The notes under the pieces are model-generated. The model ran no database searches. It was not told where the DNA came from and saw only the letters and a list, made by a program, of their open reading frames with translations. From assembly GCA_036365455.1 (NCBI GenBank), contig JAWQUS010000025.1, positions 22,170,001 through 22,234,000 on the forward strand: 64,000 nucleotides of DNA. The letters are read 5' to 3'. Position numbers and translations under genes: made by a program. Source of the stretch: Macrosoma leucophasiata. Taxonomy: Eukaryota; Arthropoda; Insecta; Lepidoptera; Hedylidae. Within the stretch, counting starts at the first letter, position 1, and the number at the start of each line of letters is the position of its first letter. Shown piece by piece: positions 31,046 through 41,700 of the stretch.

Positions 31046-31235
31046 AAAATAAAATAAATACGCTTACACTCACAGCCCCACACTAGTTTTAAACCTGTGT
31101 CGTGGGTGCCGTTGTACACACACAACACAGTAGGTATACTTAAACACCCAGATCCAAAACAAATATCTGGAGGCCATGAAAATATTTGTCCAGGTGAGGG
31201 AATCACCACGACCCTTGAATAAATCGTTCTTCACA
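31046..31235 (-). mobile_element. SINE-D copy
   Basis: 'aaatacgcttacactcacag' then 'gtgccgttgtacacacacaa' and 'aacaaatatctggaggccat'; the tRNA-like head region (31195-31235) is degraded. Confidence 0.7.
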
Positions 31236-31242
31236 CACTATG

Positions 31243-31437
31243 ATGATGGATATTAAGTGATAACTGCAACCTGTAGACAACTACACAAAACCAGAGATCA
31301 AATGCAGATGTGTTGCCCTGCCACTTCCGAGACCTTAGTTGTTATGTCTCTGATATTTAAGAGGCCATACCTACATAACCATCTAAACGGAACACGATAA
31401 AACTGAACACTACTATTTTGCGGCGGATAGATAACCT
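31243..31437 (-). mobile_element. SINE-A copy, 3'-truncated and diverged
   Basis: 'gatggatattaagtgataac' to 'ggcggatagataacctcc' in reverse order; the A-tail and first 20 bp of the 3' end are missing. Confidence 0.65.
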
Positions 31438-31966
31438 CCAACTTCTTTGCTATCGTAATTAGATAAAAAGCTATGAAAGACAATGGATGTATAAATTATA
31501 GGCTTCGGCATAACGTAATTATTCATAATGTACCTGCTACCCTGGTGTAAACAAACAATTGAGTCGTCACACATGATTAATCATTGGAATGTGAGTCATC
31601 CTCTTACGGCACAGATTATAAATAACGTATCTATTTCCGAATGGGTGGATATCTACGCAATTACTCTGGCGACAACAGCGAAGTACTAATTATGCTGAAC
31701 TCGTACAAACTTCGCTTTTCAACAAAATGTTAGGATCATCGCATAATATAGTTCATATGTTAACGTTATTTGTTTATTTTATTTATTTATTTAAATTACC
31801 ATTGGCCGACTCAAACGTCACTCAAATTTAAGCAAATCTCAAATGTGTGCTATCGCTATCGTTTGAACGTGTTTTAAGACAGAAGACTTTTAAGTCCCAC
31901 TTAGATTTAAGTGACGTTTGAGTATTTGGCCGCATATCTTACAATTTTAAGTGTGCCGTAGCCGTA
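31438..31966. other. Noncoding stretch, nothing recognised
   Basis: Contains the imperfect inverted words 'ggccgactcaaacgtcactc' (about 31804) and 'gtgacgtttgagtatttggc' (31911-31930), possibly the ends of a roughly 130-bp MITE with 'aaatttaagcaaat'-like subterminal sequence. Weak. Confidence 0.35.
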
Positions 31967-32155
31967 GTACCTTCGGAACTCGAGGGCATAGGCACCACTA
32001 CATTAGCTTATCTATCTGCCGCCAAATGCCGCCAGTTCAGCACCATCGAGATCCTGTTAGATGATAATGTAGGCCCCGTAATAAAAAAATAAAAAAAATA
32101 AAATAATGAATAAATAATATAACAGAGACATAGGTCTCAGCAGTGGTGTAACAGA
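31967..32155 (+). mobile_element. SINE-A 5' portion, diverged
   Basis: 'ccttcggaactcgagggcat' to 'aggccccgtaata', then AT-rich filler and 'acagagacataggtctcagc'. Partial copy of the 'aggtctcag' subtype. Confidence 0.6.
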
Positions 32156-32577
32156 CGAGGGTTGTGTGGAGTGGTGAAAGTTCGAAATAAAAACACAGAT
32201 TTGAAGTTATCAAAGCCAGTACACGTATGCAGAGGTGAGAACGGTGAGCGAGTATCTTTGTTAGCAACAGACTGGTCGAACGACCCGAAATACCCTCTGT
32301 CTACGTGCATAATTATTTTATTCGTAGGAAAAGAAGGTAAATCTATGCGCCAATTTCCAAATGTACCTTAAATAACATTTTTATAATTATTTTTCACTGA
32401 CCCGCAACTAGTGGTAGAGCTTTGACGTAGGTATATAATTTTAAGGTTATCCTTCAGTTTATTTTATTTAATTAAATATGTTATATATATTTTAATGTAA
32501 ATATTATTTAAATCATAATTTTATTTATTTTATGTATTCTCTTTATTTAATATTTCGGTGTAGAGTGCGAGCTACGT

Positions 32578-32702
32578 CCTCTACAAGTGGCTACGCATTT
32601 GCATTTTACCTCTGGTTTTTATGCACATGTCTATAAGTTGCAGTCATAACTTAACATCCATGGGAACTATAAGCATTTGTGCCATCTTCGACCAAAAAAA
32701 AA
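32578..32702 (+). mobile_element. SINE-A 3' portion, diverged
   Basis: 'ctacgcatttgcattttacc' to 'catttgtgccatcttcgacc' with an A-run 32694-32702. May belong with the 5' portion at 31967-32155, separated by about 420 bp of AT-rich insertion. Confidence 0.55.
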
Positions 32703-33454
32703 TGTAGATAATGTACAAGTTGCCAATGTACGCTTACCCTTAAATGAACAATCTAACTAAAAGTGTTGCTGAAGTTATCGAGCATTTAATCTTCGGAACT
32801 AATAACTATGTTTGCTTGAGCGTAGCTCGTCGCGAAGTAACGTTGAAACACCTTTACAACTACAGCTTAACATTTGTTTTCAGCTAAACTACAATAAAGA
32901 TCTTAAAAGCTAACATAAAACAATTAAGCAGTTATATTGTTTTGTAAGCTCCAATTTGCGTAGTTGTATTGTAAAGGGGAAATAAAATTACATTTAGATA
33001 TTGTAGACGTAAATCCACGCGAACTCTGTCGGTAGTCGGTTCCGTTTTTTATTTTTTTCTGACAGCACAGATATGTTTGACAGGTTTTTCACAATTACGT
33101 ACATGTGAAAGAGTGGTAAATTGACTTCTGCAAATTGGAACCGTGCTACCAAGGGGAGTGTCCTGTCTAGTGCAATGCCCTATACCCATAATAATATGTA
33201 TTGTATAATCTAATCTATCTACACAAACTTTGTCTGGAATGGGATGTCATCGATCCATTTTTAGAATAAAATATTTTTTAAGGCTAATATATAATTAAAT
33301 ATTCTTTACGTTTCTCTTCTATGTAGATTTTCAGAATTTTTCTGTCCAATTTCAAATTTAAATACGCTACGTCCACTGTTGGACAATAAATAGCCTTCCC
33401 TAAAGACCACAACAGTGTTGTGCATCATTGGAGAATAAGCCAGAATCGCTACGC
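32703..33454. other. Noncoding stretch, nothing recognised
   Basis: No ordered repeat or gene. 'tcggtagtcggttccgttttt' near 33030 hints at a fragment of the 'cgacttcaaaa' repeats. Confidence 0.3.
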
Positions 33455-33748
33455 TTTTTTTTTTTTTTTTATTTAATTGAAGTGGCAAACAAGCATGCAG
33501 TTCACATTGATGTTAAGTGGTGACTGCAGCCTATAGACACCCACACAAAGACCAAGGTCAAAATGCAAATGCGTTACCACTCCTGAGGCCTAAGGTGTTA
33601 TGCCTCTGTGCCGGAAATTACAGGGCCGTACATTGCCACCTGACCGGAACACGATAGTGCTGAACACTACCATTTAGCGGCAAGTAAATCAGGTAATGCG
33701 GTGGTGCCTACGCCCGCGAGCTCCGTCACTGGAGCTCTACCACCAGTA
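33455..33748 (-). mobile_element. SINE-A, near full-length reference copy
   Basis: T-run of 16 (33455-33470), then the complete element to 'ggagctctaccaccagta'. This is one of the least damaged copies and defines the length of about 290 bp. The 5' end contains the small palindrome GAGCTCC..GGAGCTC. Confidence 0.9.
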
Positions 33749-33800
33749 AAGAAATGTGATGATTTTATCGCGGGACTCTACTGTCCATACCGTCCTATTT

Positions 33801-34280
33801 ACAGTGCTCATCAAGAAATAATGCACATCGAGTCTATGAAAGTGACAATCGGCTAGTTTCGGCTTCATAGAGCGTTATCTCTGTTGCACACTGCCTACGT
33901 AAGCAGCCGCGGTTTGCTATTGTCGTTGTCTTTGCTGTTAAATTTTCATGTCAATTTGTAGCTCCTTTAAAAGCAGTAGTGATATTCTAATCATTTTTAC
34001 TGCTTTCGTAGGTGAGAAACAAGCGATAATGGTAGATTATTTCGATTATTGTTATTTAGTTTAAGCAAAAATTGACATGAAAATTTGACGGCAATGACAA
34101 CGACAATTGCAATGTCGATAGGCGGTCGTACCCCCGTAGTCCGGTATTGGTCAAAACTAGATCAAAATGATCGCGAAACGTCAAATAAGTAAGGTACGAA
34201 AGTGATAACGCTCTATAGATCCGAAATAAGCCGACGTCTCTTCCTCAGGTCGATGTGCATTATTTTTTGTTGGATACTGT
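33801..34280. mobile_element. MITE family R6, long copy
   Basis: Terminal inverted repeats start ACAGTGCTCATCAAGAAATA (left) and ACAGTATCCAACAAAAAATA (right, read inward), followed by 'atgcacatcga'. A second, inner inverted pair is 'ttgtcgttgtc...ttttcatgtcaattt' and its mirror. Other copies: 37275-37436 and 46215-46468. Noncoding. Confidence 0.7.
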
Positions 34281-34379
34281 AAATGTTTTGACCGCCATTG
34301 TTCGGTTGACTGGCTGCGCTAGCGGAAGAATTATCCTCCAATAGCGACGGTTACGCGAGTTAAATGCATTAAAATCATA

Positions 34380-34525
34380 CCCCCTTATTCATAAACGTAC
34401 ATTATATACGTTTTAGCTATAGAATGCTTTGTATTTGTCAGTTGCATTGTCAAATGTGCAGGATAGAAAAAGACAAAGGAGAGATAAGCAACACTTTAGC
34501 TAAAATACGTTTATGAATAAGGGGG
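34380..34525. mobile_element. R7 TA-type MITE with empty-site partner
   Basis: Ends CCCCCTTATTCATAAACGTA and TACGTTTATGAATAAGGGGG are perfect inverted repeats of at least 20 bp. The opposite arm of the inverted duplication has the uninterrupted sequence ('aaaatcatagtgttcg' read in the same sense), which proves insertion. TA lies at 34378-34379; the right-hand TA seems to have lost its A. Confidence 0.8.
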
Positions 34526-34719
34526 TGTTCAAAAAAGTCAACATGTTACGATGTCGTAAGGCGAAACTCAAGCCACCGTTTCACTGAGGTTATTTATACA
34601 TGAAAATAAATGAGAAGCGAACCCGAACCCGCGGGCCTGCGGTCCCGAGAGACAATTGTGTTAAAAGATAAAGTTTCCACACAACTCCCTTGCCGCATGA
34701 AACACCGAGAGAAAATAAT

Positions 34720-34974
34720 ATGCATGTATCTTCACGCCAGGTCCCTAACGGGTAAGCAGAGAGAGTAGAGCGCCAGATATCTGACATACCTCTCGTGCCT
34801 CGTCTACCTTCATCATTCTCTTCATAAATGCACGCCGATTCCTAAGACTTTTGACCCCACCATCAGACAGAACTCGACCTATTTAGTCATGGTAGGTCAG
34901 TCTTGGTCTTCCTGGGCCTCTGCAACCATCCACATTCGCATTGTATATCTGTTTAGTCATTCGTGTGACTAAAC
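34720..34974 (-). mobile_element. 255-bp retroposon-like insertion with 12-bp duplication
   Basis: Exact direct repeat 'agagaaaataat' at 34708-34719 and 34975-34986; the other arm has a single copy, so this is a real insertion. Begins 'atgcatgtatcttcacgcca' and holds 'ggtccctaacgggtaagcag', 'ttttgaccccaccatcagac' and 'tttagtcatggtaggtcagt'. The variable-length duplication suggests LINE-driven insertion. Orientation is uncertain; a related start word occurs at 61501-61530. Confidence 0.65.
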
Positions 34975-35206
34975 AGAGAAAATAATTTAGGTTTTAATTC
35001 AGGCACTTGAGCAGGGCATATAGACACTCGTGCCTAATGGCCCCTATTTCATTAGAACACCATGCTGGCGCCATTCGGTTCACCACCATCGCACACGTGT
35101 TTCTTTTTTGCGCGTTACAGTACGGGACAAAACTAAACGTTCAAAGCGAGTTTTTCAATATAATCCAATGCATTAAATTCAAATACAAACAAACGTTTGT
35201 ACGTAC

Positions 35207-35250
35207 GATAATTCCATACGTTTATGTGTATACAAACGTATGGAATTATC
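35207..35250. repeat. Perfect 17-bp hairpin in the loop of the inverted duplication
   Basis: Arms 35207-35223 (gataattccatacgttt) and 35234-35250 are exact reverse complements around 10 bases. It lies in the 390-bp unique spacer between the two arms, inside a 143-codon frame (35007-35438) that has no recognisable protein features. Confidence 0.75.
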
Positions 35251-35421
35251 AAATTGGACCGTCTAGTGATAATATCTTATTTACAAAAAGGAATATTTAT
35301 TCACAGATCGAATTGTACTACCGAGATAAAATTATTTTGCTGCGTGAAAAAAACCACAATTCCATCATTGGTAACGCAGACTATTCGACTATTATGAACC
35401 TCGTACAAGGCAATACTGCAC

Positions 35422-35619
35422 TATCTATCTGCCGCTAAATGGTAGTGTTCAACACTACCGTGTTCCGGTAAGGTGGTAATGTGCACTGAAATAACTATCA
35501 CAGAGACATAACAACTTAGGGTGGTAACGCATCTGCATTTTGACCTCCGGTCTTTGTTTAGATGTATATAGGCTGCAATATGAGCTGCATGCTTGTTTGC
35601 CACCTTACTTACATAAAAA
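35422..35619 (+). mobile_element. SINE-A copy, truncated at both sides
   Basis: 'ctatctgccgctaaatggta' to 'ccttacttacataaaaaa', lacking the first 70 bp and part of the middle. Inserted in the loop beside the right arm. Confidence 0.75.
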
Positions 35620-35635
35620 AGCCACTCAGTACTCT

Positions 35636-36118
35636 CCGTCTATATGACCTGCTCAAGTACCTGAATTAAAGCTTAAATTATTTTCTCTCCGTGTTTCATG
35701 TAGCATGGGAGTTGCGTGGAAACTTTATCTTTTAACACAATTGTCTGACGGGACCGCAGGCCCGCGGATTCGGGTTCGCTTCTCATTTATTTTTATGTAA
35801 ATAACCTCAGTGAAACGGTAGCTTGAGTTTCGCCTTTCAACATAGTAACATCACAGTCTAAAGAAAACGAACGTGTTAATGTAACATGTTGACTATTTCG
35901 AACACTATGATTTTAATTCATTTAACTCGCGTATGTCGTCGGTATCTGACGACCCAACCGCCACTATTGGAGGATAATTCTTCCGCCAGTGCAGTCACTC
36001 AACCGAACAATGGCGGTCAAACCATTTACAGTATCCAACAAGAAATAATGCACATCGACCTCAGGAAGAGACGTCGACTTATTTCGGATCCATAGAGCGT
36101 TATCATTTTCGCACCTTA
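35636..36118 (-). repeat. Right arm of the large inverted duplication
   Basis: Uninterrupted arm, carrying the empty sites for both insertions found in the left arm. It has about 60 bp ('gtcgtcggtatctgacgacc' region and 'aacgaacgtgttaatgtaac') that the left arm lacks. Its outer end continues into an R6 terminus (36010-36118). A diverged partial relative lies at about 42135-42212. Confidence 0.8.
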
Positions 36119-36324
36119 CTCTCGGTGTTTCGTAGTTGCGGTCACCTGATTTACGACCGCAATGTATTCATCCTCGTGTGAAGCGCAGAGTCCTGTAGAT
36201 AATAGTGATGTGATTACCTTTATGATTGGTCACTGCTATAATTCGTACTTCCAACTAATGGTTTATAGTAAGCTATCCTACAAAGATAGCTATATGCCAT
36301 AGTAGAGCTTTTTGTAGATCTACT

Positions 36325-36480
36325 AATATAGGCCCCGTTATAACTATCACAGAGACAGAACACCTAAGGTCTCAAGGGTGGAAACGAATCTGCATTTTGA
36401 CCCCTGGTTTTTGTGTAGATGTCTATAGGCTACAGTCATCACTTAACATCAATGTGAACTGCATGCCACCTTTTAAAGTA
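36325..36480 (+). mobile_element. SINE-A 3' half, diverged
   Basis: 'ataggccccgttataactat' to 'aactgcatgccacctttt'; the 'aactatcacagagac' subtype. Confidence 0.65.
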
Positions 36481-37274
36481 GAAAACAAAACCTTAAAATG
36501 AAAAATATTCCATAGTTTCCGTCCATAGTTTTGTTATATTTCAAAGGGTTTAGGCAACGTCAGACGGTTTATTTTTTTCCGACACCTCCAACATTTATCG
36601 TTCCAATTAATTTACACAAAAATTTAACAAATTATATACAGAAACCTTCCTCGTGAATCAATCTATCAATTGGTGCAAACCGCATGAAAATCCGTCCTTG
36701 AGTTTATCGCGAACAGACAGACAGCTGCCGCGGGAGACTTTGTTTTTAGATAAAAAAAAAATAAGATCGTAGCATGATACTACACAACGTAGAATAACGC
36801 TACGATTCTATATTGTGTAGCATAACGCTACACTCTTGTTAAGGTCGGAATATTCAATGGCAAAAAAAATAAAAATACATTTGTCAGAATATATCAGATT
36901 ATTAAGAAAACAAAAATTATTTTTTAAGAAAATATCAGTAGAAAAGAATCCTTTCATTAGTGGTTCAATCTGACAGAACTCGTTTCACTAGCAACAAGCT
37001 CACGCGCAATCTAGGCTAATTTAGTTTATAGTATGACTGACTTATAATATGGCGTCAATCATTCTGTATTATGATCGGTCAAGTGTTAATCAATAGAAAA
37101 ATAAACATATCATATGGTACATGTTCCGCGAATCGTGTAAGTACTGATATAATGATTGCACCGTTTAGTTATTTAATGAGTCACCATTTAGGCAGGATTA
37201 CATGGTGTACTTAATGGTATCACAGACACCAACACCGCTATGTATACATACGTAGCTCGTGGTATGGGGTACCT
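36481..37274. other. Noncoding stretch, nothing recognised
   Basis: No repeat family identified. 'cagacagacagctgccgcgg' near 36713 is reminiscent of Helitron-like ends but isolated. 'acacaacgtagaataacgct' words recur at 36781-36836. Confidence 0.3.
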
Positions 37275-37436
37275 ACAGTACTCAACAATTAACAAAGAGC
37301 CTGCGAAAGAGACGATCGGCTCGTTTCGACTTCGTAGAGCGTTATCTCTGTTGCACACTGCCTACGTAAGCACTGACAGTCCGGTATTGGTCAAAACTCG
37401 ATCAAAATGGTCGACAAACGTCAAATATATAAAATA
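37275..37436. mobile_element. R6 MITE, partial copy
   Basis: Starts ACAGTACTCAACAATTAACA and follows 46215-46468 (reverse) closely through 'gacgatcggctcgtttcgac' and 'cagtccggtattggtcaaaa' to 'cgacaaacgtcaaat'; the second terminus is missing. Confidence 0.65.
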
Positions 37437-38429
37437 AATAATTTGAAATTCAAACACTTTTTGAATTGTCAGTAATTGATCAAGTAAAAGTTAGGTTAGA
37501 TTGCTAATTGTTAACTATATTACAAAATGTACTGTATAATGGGTTAACTAATAACGATTTTGCAGGCCCGAAAGTCACCGAAATAATTTTAAGCGCATAA
37601 TTTCCAATGGACTACACCAAATTGGATAAATCTTCCTTTTATGTGTTTGTTATTGTCAGAAGAAGGTTTGTGTAAAAATATAAAAAGAAATAACATAGCG
37701 GTATGATGATCGCCAGGTCAACTAGTAGAATATATAACTAAGTTATAAATGGATACTATTACAGCTAAGTAGTAACGAGTGACACTATTGCCGGGTTTAT
37801 TTTTTTTATTAAAATTAAAAAAAAATTGAAGACCTCTAAAAATAGTCAACATCGCTATTGCAACCAGACAGAGGACATTGCCTCGACAGTTCACCGCCGC
37901 AAACTACAATAAAATTTTACTACACTACCGCTTCACACGATAACCTTTGTTGTGGCAAGGATTGAAACTTCTCAGCATCTCTATTCGATTGTAATGAAGA
38001 CAGTCCCATTACTGTAACACTGTCTAAATGTGATCCAATTCAAACTAAGTTTGGCCTTTCGAATCTCATGGCGCTTATCTATTCAGACTACGTATATGGA
38101 TATGATTGGGTTCTAATTTTTTTATCTCTCGAAAGTGTAATTTTTCAAACAAGACTAGAATTTCTAAAATCGTACCATAAATGACGGAGTAATCGGTGAA
38201 TACACATAAAAATATAAATACGCATTGAACATTCCACTCTTCTGAAGTCGATTGAAAATAAAGATAATGGTCTTAAAATATGTGCGATAACCTCTTCAAA
38301 CCGGAGAGATGTTTCGAGTTCCGGACCCCGAAGAAAACGGGTTCAAAAACACATTGAACCCGTTTTAAAGAACATAAATAATTGCAAAAGTTATTACTTA
38401 AATATTAAAAAAAAAAACGGTATTATCGG
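37437..38429. other. Noncoding stretch, nothing recognised
   Basis: About 1 kb without an identified repeat or gene. A hyphenated mirror 'gaaaacgggttcaaaaacac/attgaacccgttttaaag' at 38333-38368 can fold. Confidence 0.3.
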
Positions 38430-38899
38430 TAAGCTCGAGGTCCTAAGCACCACTGCACCTTATATATTTGTCACCAAATGGTAGTGTTCAACACTATCAT
38501 GTTCCGATTAGATACTGTTAGTGCCTAAAATAGTAGGCATCATTTAAAGTGAAACAGGTGGTGTTTGTGCTAAATCAGGTGTTTATGCCAAAACAGGTGC
38601 CTAATTGGAATTAGGTTGTCAACATTTTGAATCACACCTGTTGGCTATTGTAAAGATAACGACTCTAATGTTGTTTACGAAGTTGAGTAATTGTGTCTTG
38701 TCAATGGTAAGAATGAAGTGCTGTTAGTGCTAGTTCGGTTCTTTACAATAGTGATGTATTTGTTTGATATTATTTCGCATTAACACATGCTTGTGAAATA
38801 TATTTTATTTTTAAATAAAAATGGAAAGAAAAATTTGACTTCAGGCGAGGCTCGAACTCGCGACCTACTTCTTCGCGCTCTTCCAATTGAGCTACTGAA

Positions 38900-38974
38900 G
38901 CTTCAGTAGCTCAATTGGAAGAGCGGCTGGACTAGATTCCCAGTAGGTCGCGAGTTCGAGCCTCGCCTGAAGTC
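38900..38974 (+). tRNA. tRNA-Tyr-like module
   Basis: Same 75-nt module as at 29026, abutting an inverted copy, with TTTTT directly downstream. The 9-base anticodon loop makes decoding unlikely. Confidence 0.35.
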
Positions 38975-39206
38975 AAATTTTTCTTTCCATTTTTATTTAA
39001 AAATAAAATATATTTCACAAGCATGTGTTAATGCGAAATAATATCAAACAATTATTAAGGGTAAAAGCGACTTCTTTACGATATTCAATAAACTGAAAAG
39101 TCTATTATATCGGTTGCCTAACTAGCATAGTTGGTAATAGATGGCGCTACTGCTACCATAAAGCAATGCAATAGATGTGAAGGAAAGATTTGACAAATCG
39201 GGCAGG

Positions 39207-39281
39207 GCTTCAGTAGCTCAATTGGAAGAGCGGCTGGACTAGATTCCCAGTAGGTCGCGAGTTCGAGCCTCGCCTGAAGTC
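39207..39281 (+). tRNA. tRNA-Tyr-like module
   Basis: Identical by eye to the 38900 module; 307 bp downstream of it. Confidence 0.35.
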
Positions 39282-39513
39282 AAATTTTTCTTTCCATTTT
39301 TATTTAAAAATAAAATATATTTCACAAGCATGTGTTAATGCGAAATAATATCAAACAATTATTAAGGGTAAAAGCGACTTCTTTACGATATTCAATAAAC
39401 TGAAAAGTCTATTATATCGGTTGCCTAACTAGCATAGTTGGTAATAGATGGCGCTACTGCTACCATAAAGCAATGCAATAGATGTGAAGGAAAGATTTGA
39501 CAAATCGGGCAGG

Positions 39514-39588
39514 GCTTCAGTAGCTCAATTGGAAGAGCGGCTGGACTAGATTCCCAGTAGGTCGCGAGTTCGAGCCTCGCCTGAAGTC
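39514..39588 (+). tRNA. tRNA-Tyr-like module
   Basis: Identical by eye to the two preceding modules; the last in the array, which ends 35 bp later. Confidence 0.35.
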
Positions 39589-39792
39589 AAATTTTTCTTT
39601 CCATTTTTATTTAAAAATAAAATAATAGTGATGTATATGTATAGCTCCGCAATAACTACCATAGAGACTTAACACCATAAGTTTCAGGGGTGTTAACGCA
39701 TCTGCATTTTAACCTGTAGTTTTTGCGTAGATGTCTAATAGGCTGCAGCACTTAACAACCATGAATGCTTGTTTGCCATCTTTGTAATATAA

Positions 39793-40325
39793 TAAGGTTT
39801 TCACCAATTATTCATTTCAACACTTTTTCCAAATGTGTATCCATGTTTTCTTTGGCTAAACTCTATCCTTTCTATCTACGGATAAGTAATTTAAATATTT
39901 AAAATTACAACGGAAAAATACTAAATTTATGGTAACCTTCTCCACAAAACTTGTGCAGAAAATTCCACACTTATTTTCCTAAGAAATTAGAATTCTCTTC
40001 AATCAATTTGTAAAGTTCATACCAGTTCTACGTATTGAACTTCCAAAAGTAACAAGTCAAGAAACATTGTTTTACCTTGTTATTGTTTGTGAAAACTGTG
40101 AACATTTATGTATTTTGCGTGAGGGATATCCCCTAAAGTGTATCATTCAACGTGAGCCAACTTTTCACTTAACATTATTTACTTTGTGAACAAACTTCAC
40201 GATTTCAACACGCGAGATTTACCCGAAGGGATAGTTGCAGCCACCCTCATTTCATTTGTTAAATTTAAGTCATTATGTTACTGAAATAAAACTAGTTTTC
40301 GGATTTATCTCGCGTATATTATCAT
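39793..40325. other. Noncoding stretch, nothing recognised
   Basis: AT-rich. 'cgcgagatttacccgaag' and 'ttcggatttatctcgcgta' at 40211-40318 are imperfect inverted ends and resemble words at 17595-17660 and 17700, so a small MITE may be present. Confidence 0.3.
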
Positions 40326-40537
40326 CATCATAATGTTACGTTTATAAAATGGACACTTCGACGTCCCGCCCGATTTCCCCGCCTCACCCAAACTCCTCCC
40401 CTCTTATGGGCGATGGTTGATATTTTTTACGTGCCACGCACACAGGTGCACGTGTAAATACACGTCACTGATTGATGTCTGTGTAATAGAGACCAAATTA
40501 AGCGTTTGTATGGAATTGGCGGAGTGTCCGCGGTGTG
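40326..40537. mobile_element. R4 element copy
   Basis: 'aatggacacttcgacgtccc' through 'cctcccctcttatgggcgat' to GTGTCCGCGGTGTG. The CAGAGAATATG start is lost. Confidence 0.6.
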
Positions 40538-41033
40538 TCGAAACTGACAAGATGATGCTAAACGAAAGCATTAGAGTTAGGTCATAGATGGTCGGCCCCC
40601 TGTTCCTTATGTGAGTGTCTATAGGCTGCAATTATCACTTACGATCAGTCTAAACTGACATTCATTACTGTTATGTAAGCGTGTGCAGGGATAACAAGTG
40701 ACACGCAAGGCGGCTAGCAACACACTGATTTATTGACGTAATAACATTGACATTGACATTCAATGACAACCATAGACATATACACAGATACAAACTTATC
40801 AATTACATAAAAAACAATTTTAAGGAAATGTAATTTTTTATGTAAGTAGTAGCAAGGGATCTTAGATCTCAGTGGCCACAGACTTTTGGTTTTTAGCTGC
40901 TGTATTACTTTATAACCAATGTGTACTGCTTGACGACGGCGCTGTAATTTTACTGGTGGTAAAGCTCCAGTGACGGAGCTCGCGGGCCGTAGGCACCACC
41001 GCATTACCTGATTTACTTGCCGCTAAATGGTAG

Positions 41034-41682
41034 TACCATCACCACCAGAATTGCGAATTGTGAAGTTGTGCAGTCATATATATATCTAGGGGCTCTTATT
41101 TCGAACAACGGCGGAAGCGTAGATGAAATTAAGCGGCGTATGGCTATTACAAGGTCGGCTATGGGCAAACTCACAAAAATATGGAAGAACCGGAACATCA
41201 CAAAAGCCACGAAAACCCGGCTGGTGAGAGCGTTAGTGTTTCCCATATTTTTCTACGCAGCTGAAACGTGGACGCTGAGAGAAAGTGAAAAAAAGAGGAT
41301 AGATGCACTAGAAATGTGGTGCTGGCGAAAAATGCTTGGAATATCGTGGACTCAATTCAGAACTAACGCATCCATACTTCAAGAACTCGATATCAAGCAG
41401 CGTCTATCCTCCGTGGTTCAGTCTCGAATTCTTACGTTTTTCGGACACGTTTCGAGACGGTGTGAACACTCCATAGAGCGCTTGACCGTCCAGGGAGTTT
41501 TCAACGGCAGAAGAGGACGTGGTAGATCTCCTATGCGCTGGGCCGATCAAATCAAAGCCGCTACTAAGAAATCGTTCTACGAGTGCACCCGAAAAGCCTC
41601 GGTACGTGAGGAGTGGCGGCGAGTTGTGAAGCAAGCCACCAACCCTGAAGTGACAACCACGACGACTCTGTCAAGAGTTTAA
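41034..41682 (+). pseudogene. RTE-like ORF2 C-terminal fragment
   Basis: An open 216-codon stretch in frame from the insertion junction to TAA at 41680-41682. Motifs: 'YLGALISNNGGSVDEIKRRM', 'VFPIFFYAAETWTLRE', 'ALEMWCWRKMLGISW', 'LTFFGHVSRRCEHS' and 'RRGRGRSPMRWADQI', the region after the reverse-transcriptase domain in RTE-type ORF2. The catalytic RT and endonuclease domains are absent. The frame is uncorrupted, so the insertion is fairly young. The apparent start codon upstream lies in SINE sequence. Confidence 0.75.
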
Positions 41683-41700
41683 CGACCAAGAAGAGAAGAG
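41034..41700 (+). mobile_element. RTE-like LINE, 5'-truncated, inside SINE-A
   Basis: 667-bp insertion bounded by a 9-bp duplication 'aaatggtag' (41025-41033 and 41701-41709). It is the 3' end of a LINE and finishes with the short purine repeat 'gaagagaagag'. The severe 5' truncation, target duplication and simple-repeat tail are hallmarks of target-primed reverse transcription. Confidence 0.8.

Larger units (their letters stand above)
34190..35030 (+). repeat. Left arm of a large inverted duplication
   Basis: Matches 35636-36118 as reverse complement over about 480 bp of ancestral sequence, from 'gataacgctctatagatccg' through 'ggaagaattatcctccaata' and 'tgagaagcgaacccgaaccc' to 'aattcaggcacttgagcagg'. 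It contains two later insertions absent from the other arm: an R7 MITE (34380-34525) and a 255-bp element (34720-34974). It overlaps the right end of the R6 MITE. Confidence 0.8.
38760..39623 (+). mobile_element. tRNA-Tyr-like retroposon array (inverted + three tandem modules)
   Basis: Flanked by an exact 13-bp repeat 'aatagtgatgtat' (38747-38759 and 39624-39636). The left part (38760-38899) is a reverse-complement unit running 'ttgatattatttcgcattaa' into a tRNA-like module, joined head to head with a forward module at 38900. Forward modules follow at 39207 and 39514, both spacings exactly 307 bp. The array stops within a unit ('tttaaaaataaaat'). The head-to-head core forms a long palindrome (about 38800-39030). 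Confidence 0.85.
38430..39790 (+). mobile_element. SINE-A split by later insertions
   Basis: 5' part 38430-38515 ('ggtcctaagcaccactgcac' to 'gttccgattagata') and 3' part about 39637-39790 ('atagctccgcaataactacc' to 'aatgcttgtttgccatcttt'). Between them lie about 230 bp of unclassified sequence (38516-38746) and the tRNA-like array 38760-39623. Confidence 0.65.

Noticed and set aside
35007..35438. 143-codon plus-strand frame
   Set aside because: No signal peptide, domain or conserved motif; it spans a perfect hairpin and runs from a duplicated arm into a SINE-A copy, so it is a chance frame.
41404..41634. 76-codon minus-strand frame
   Set aside because: It is the antisense shadow of the RTE-like ORF2 fragment on the plus strand.
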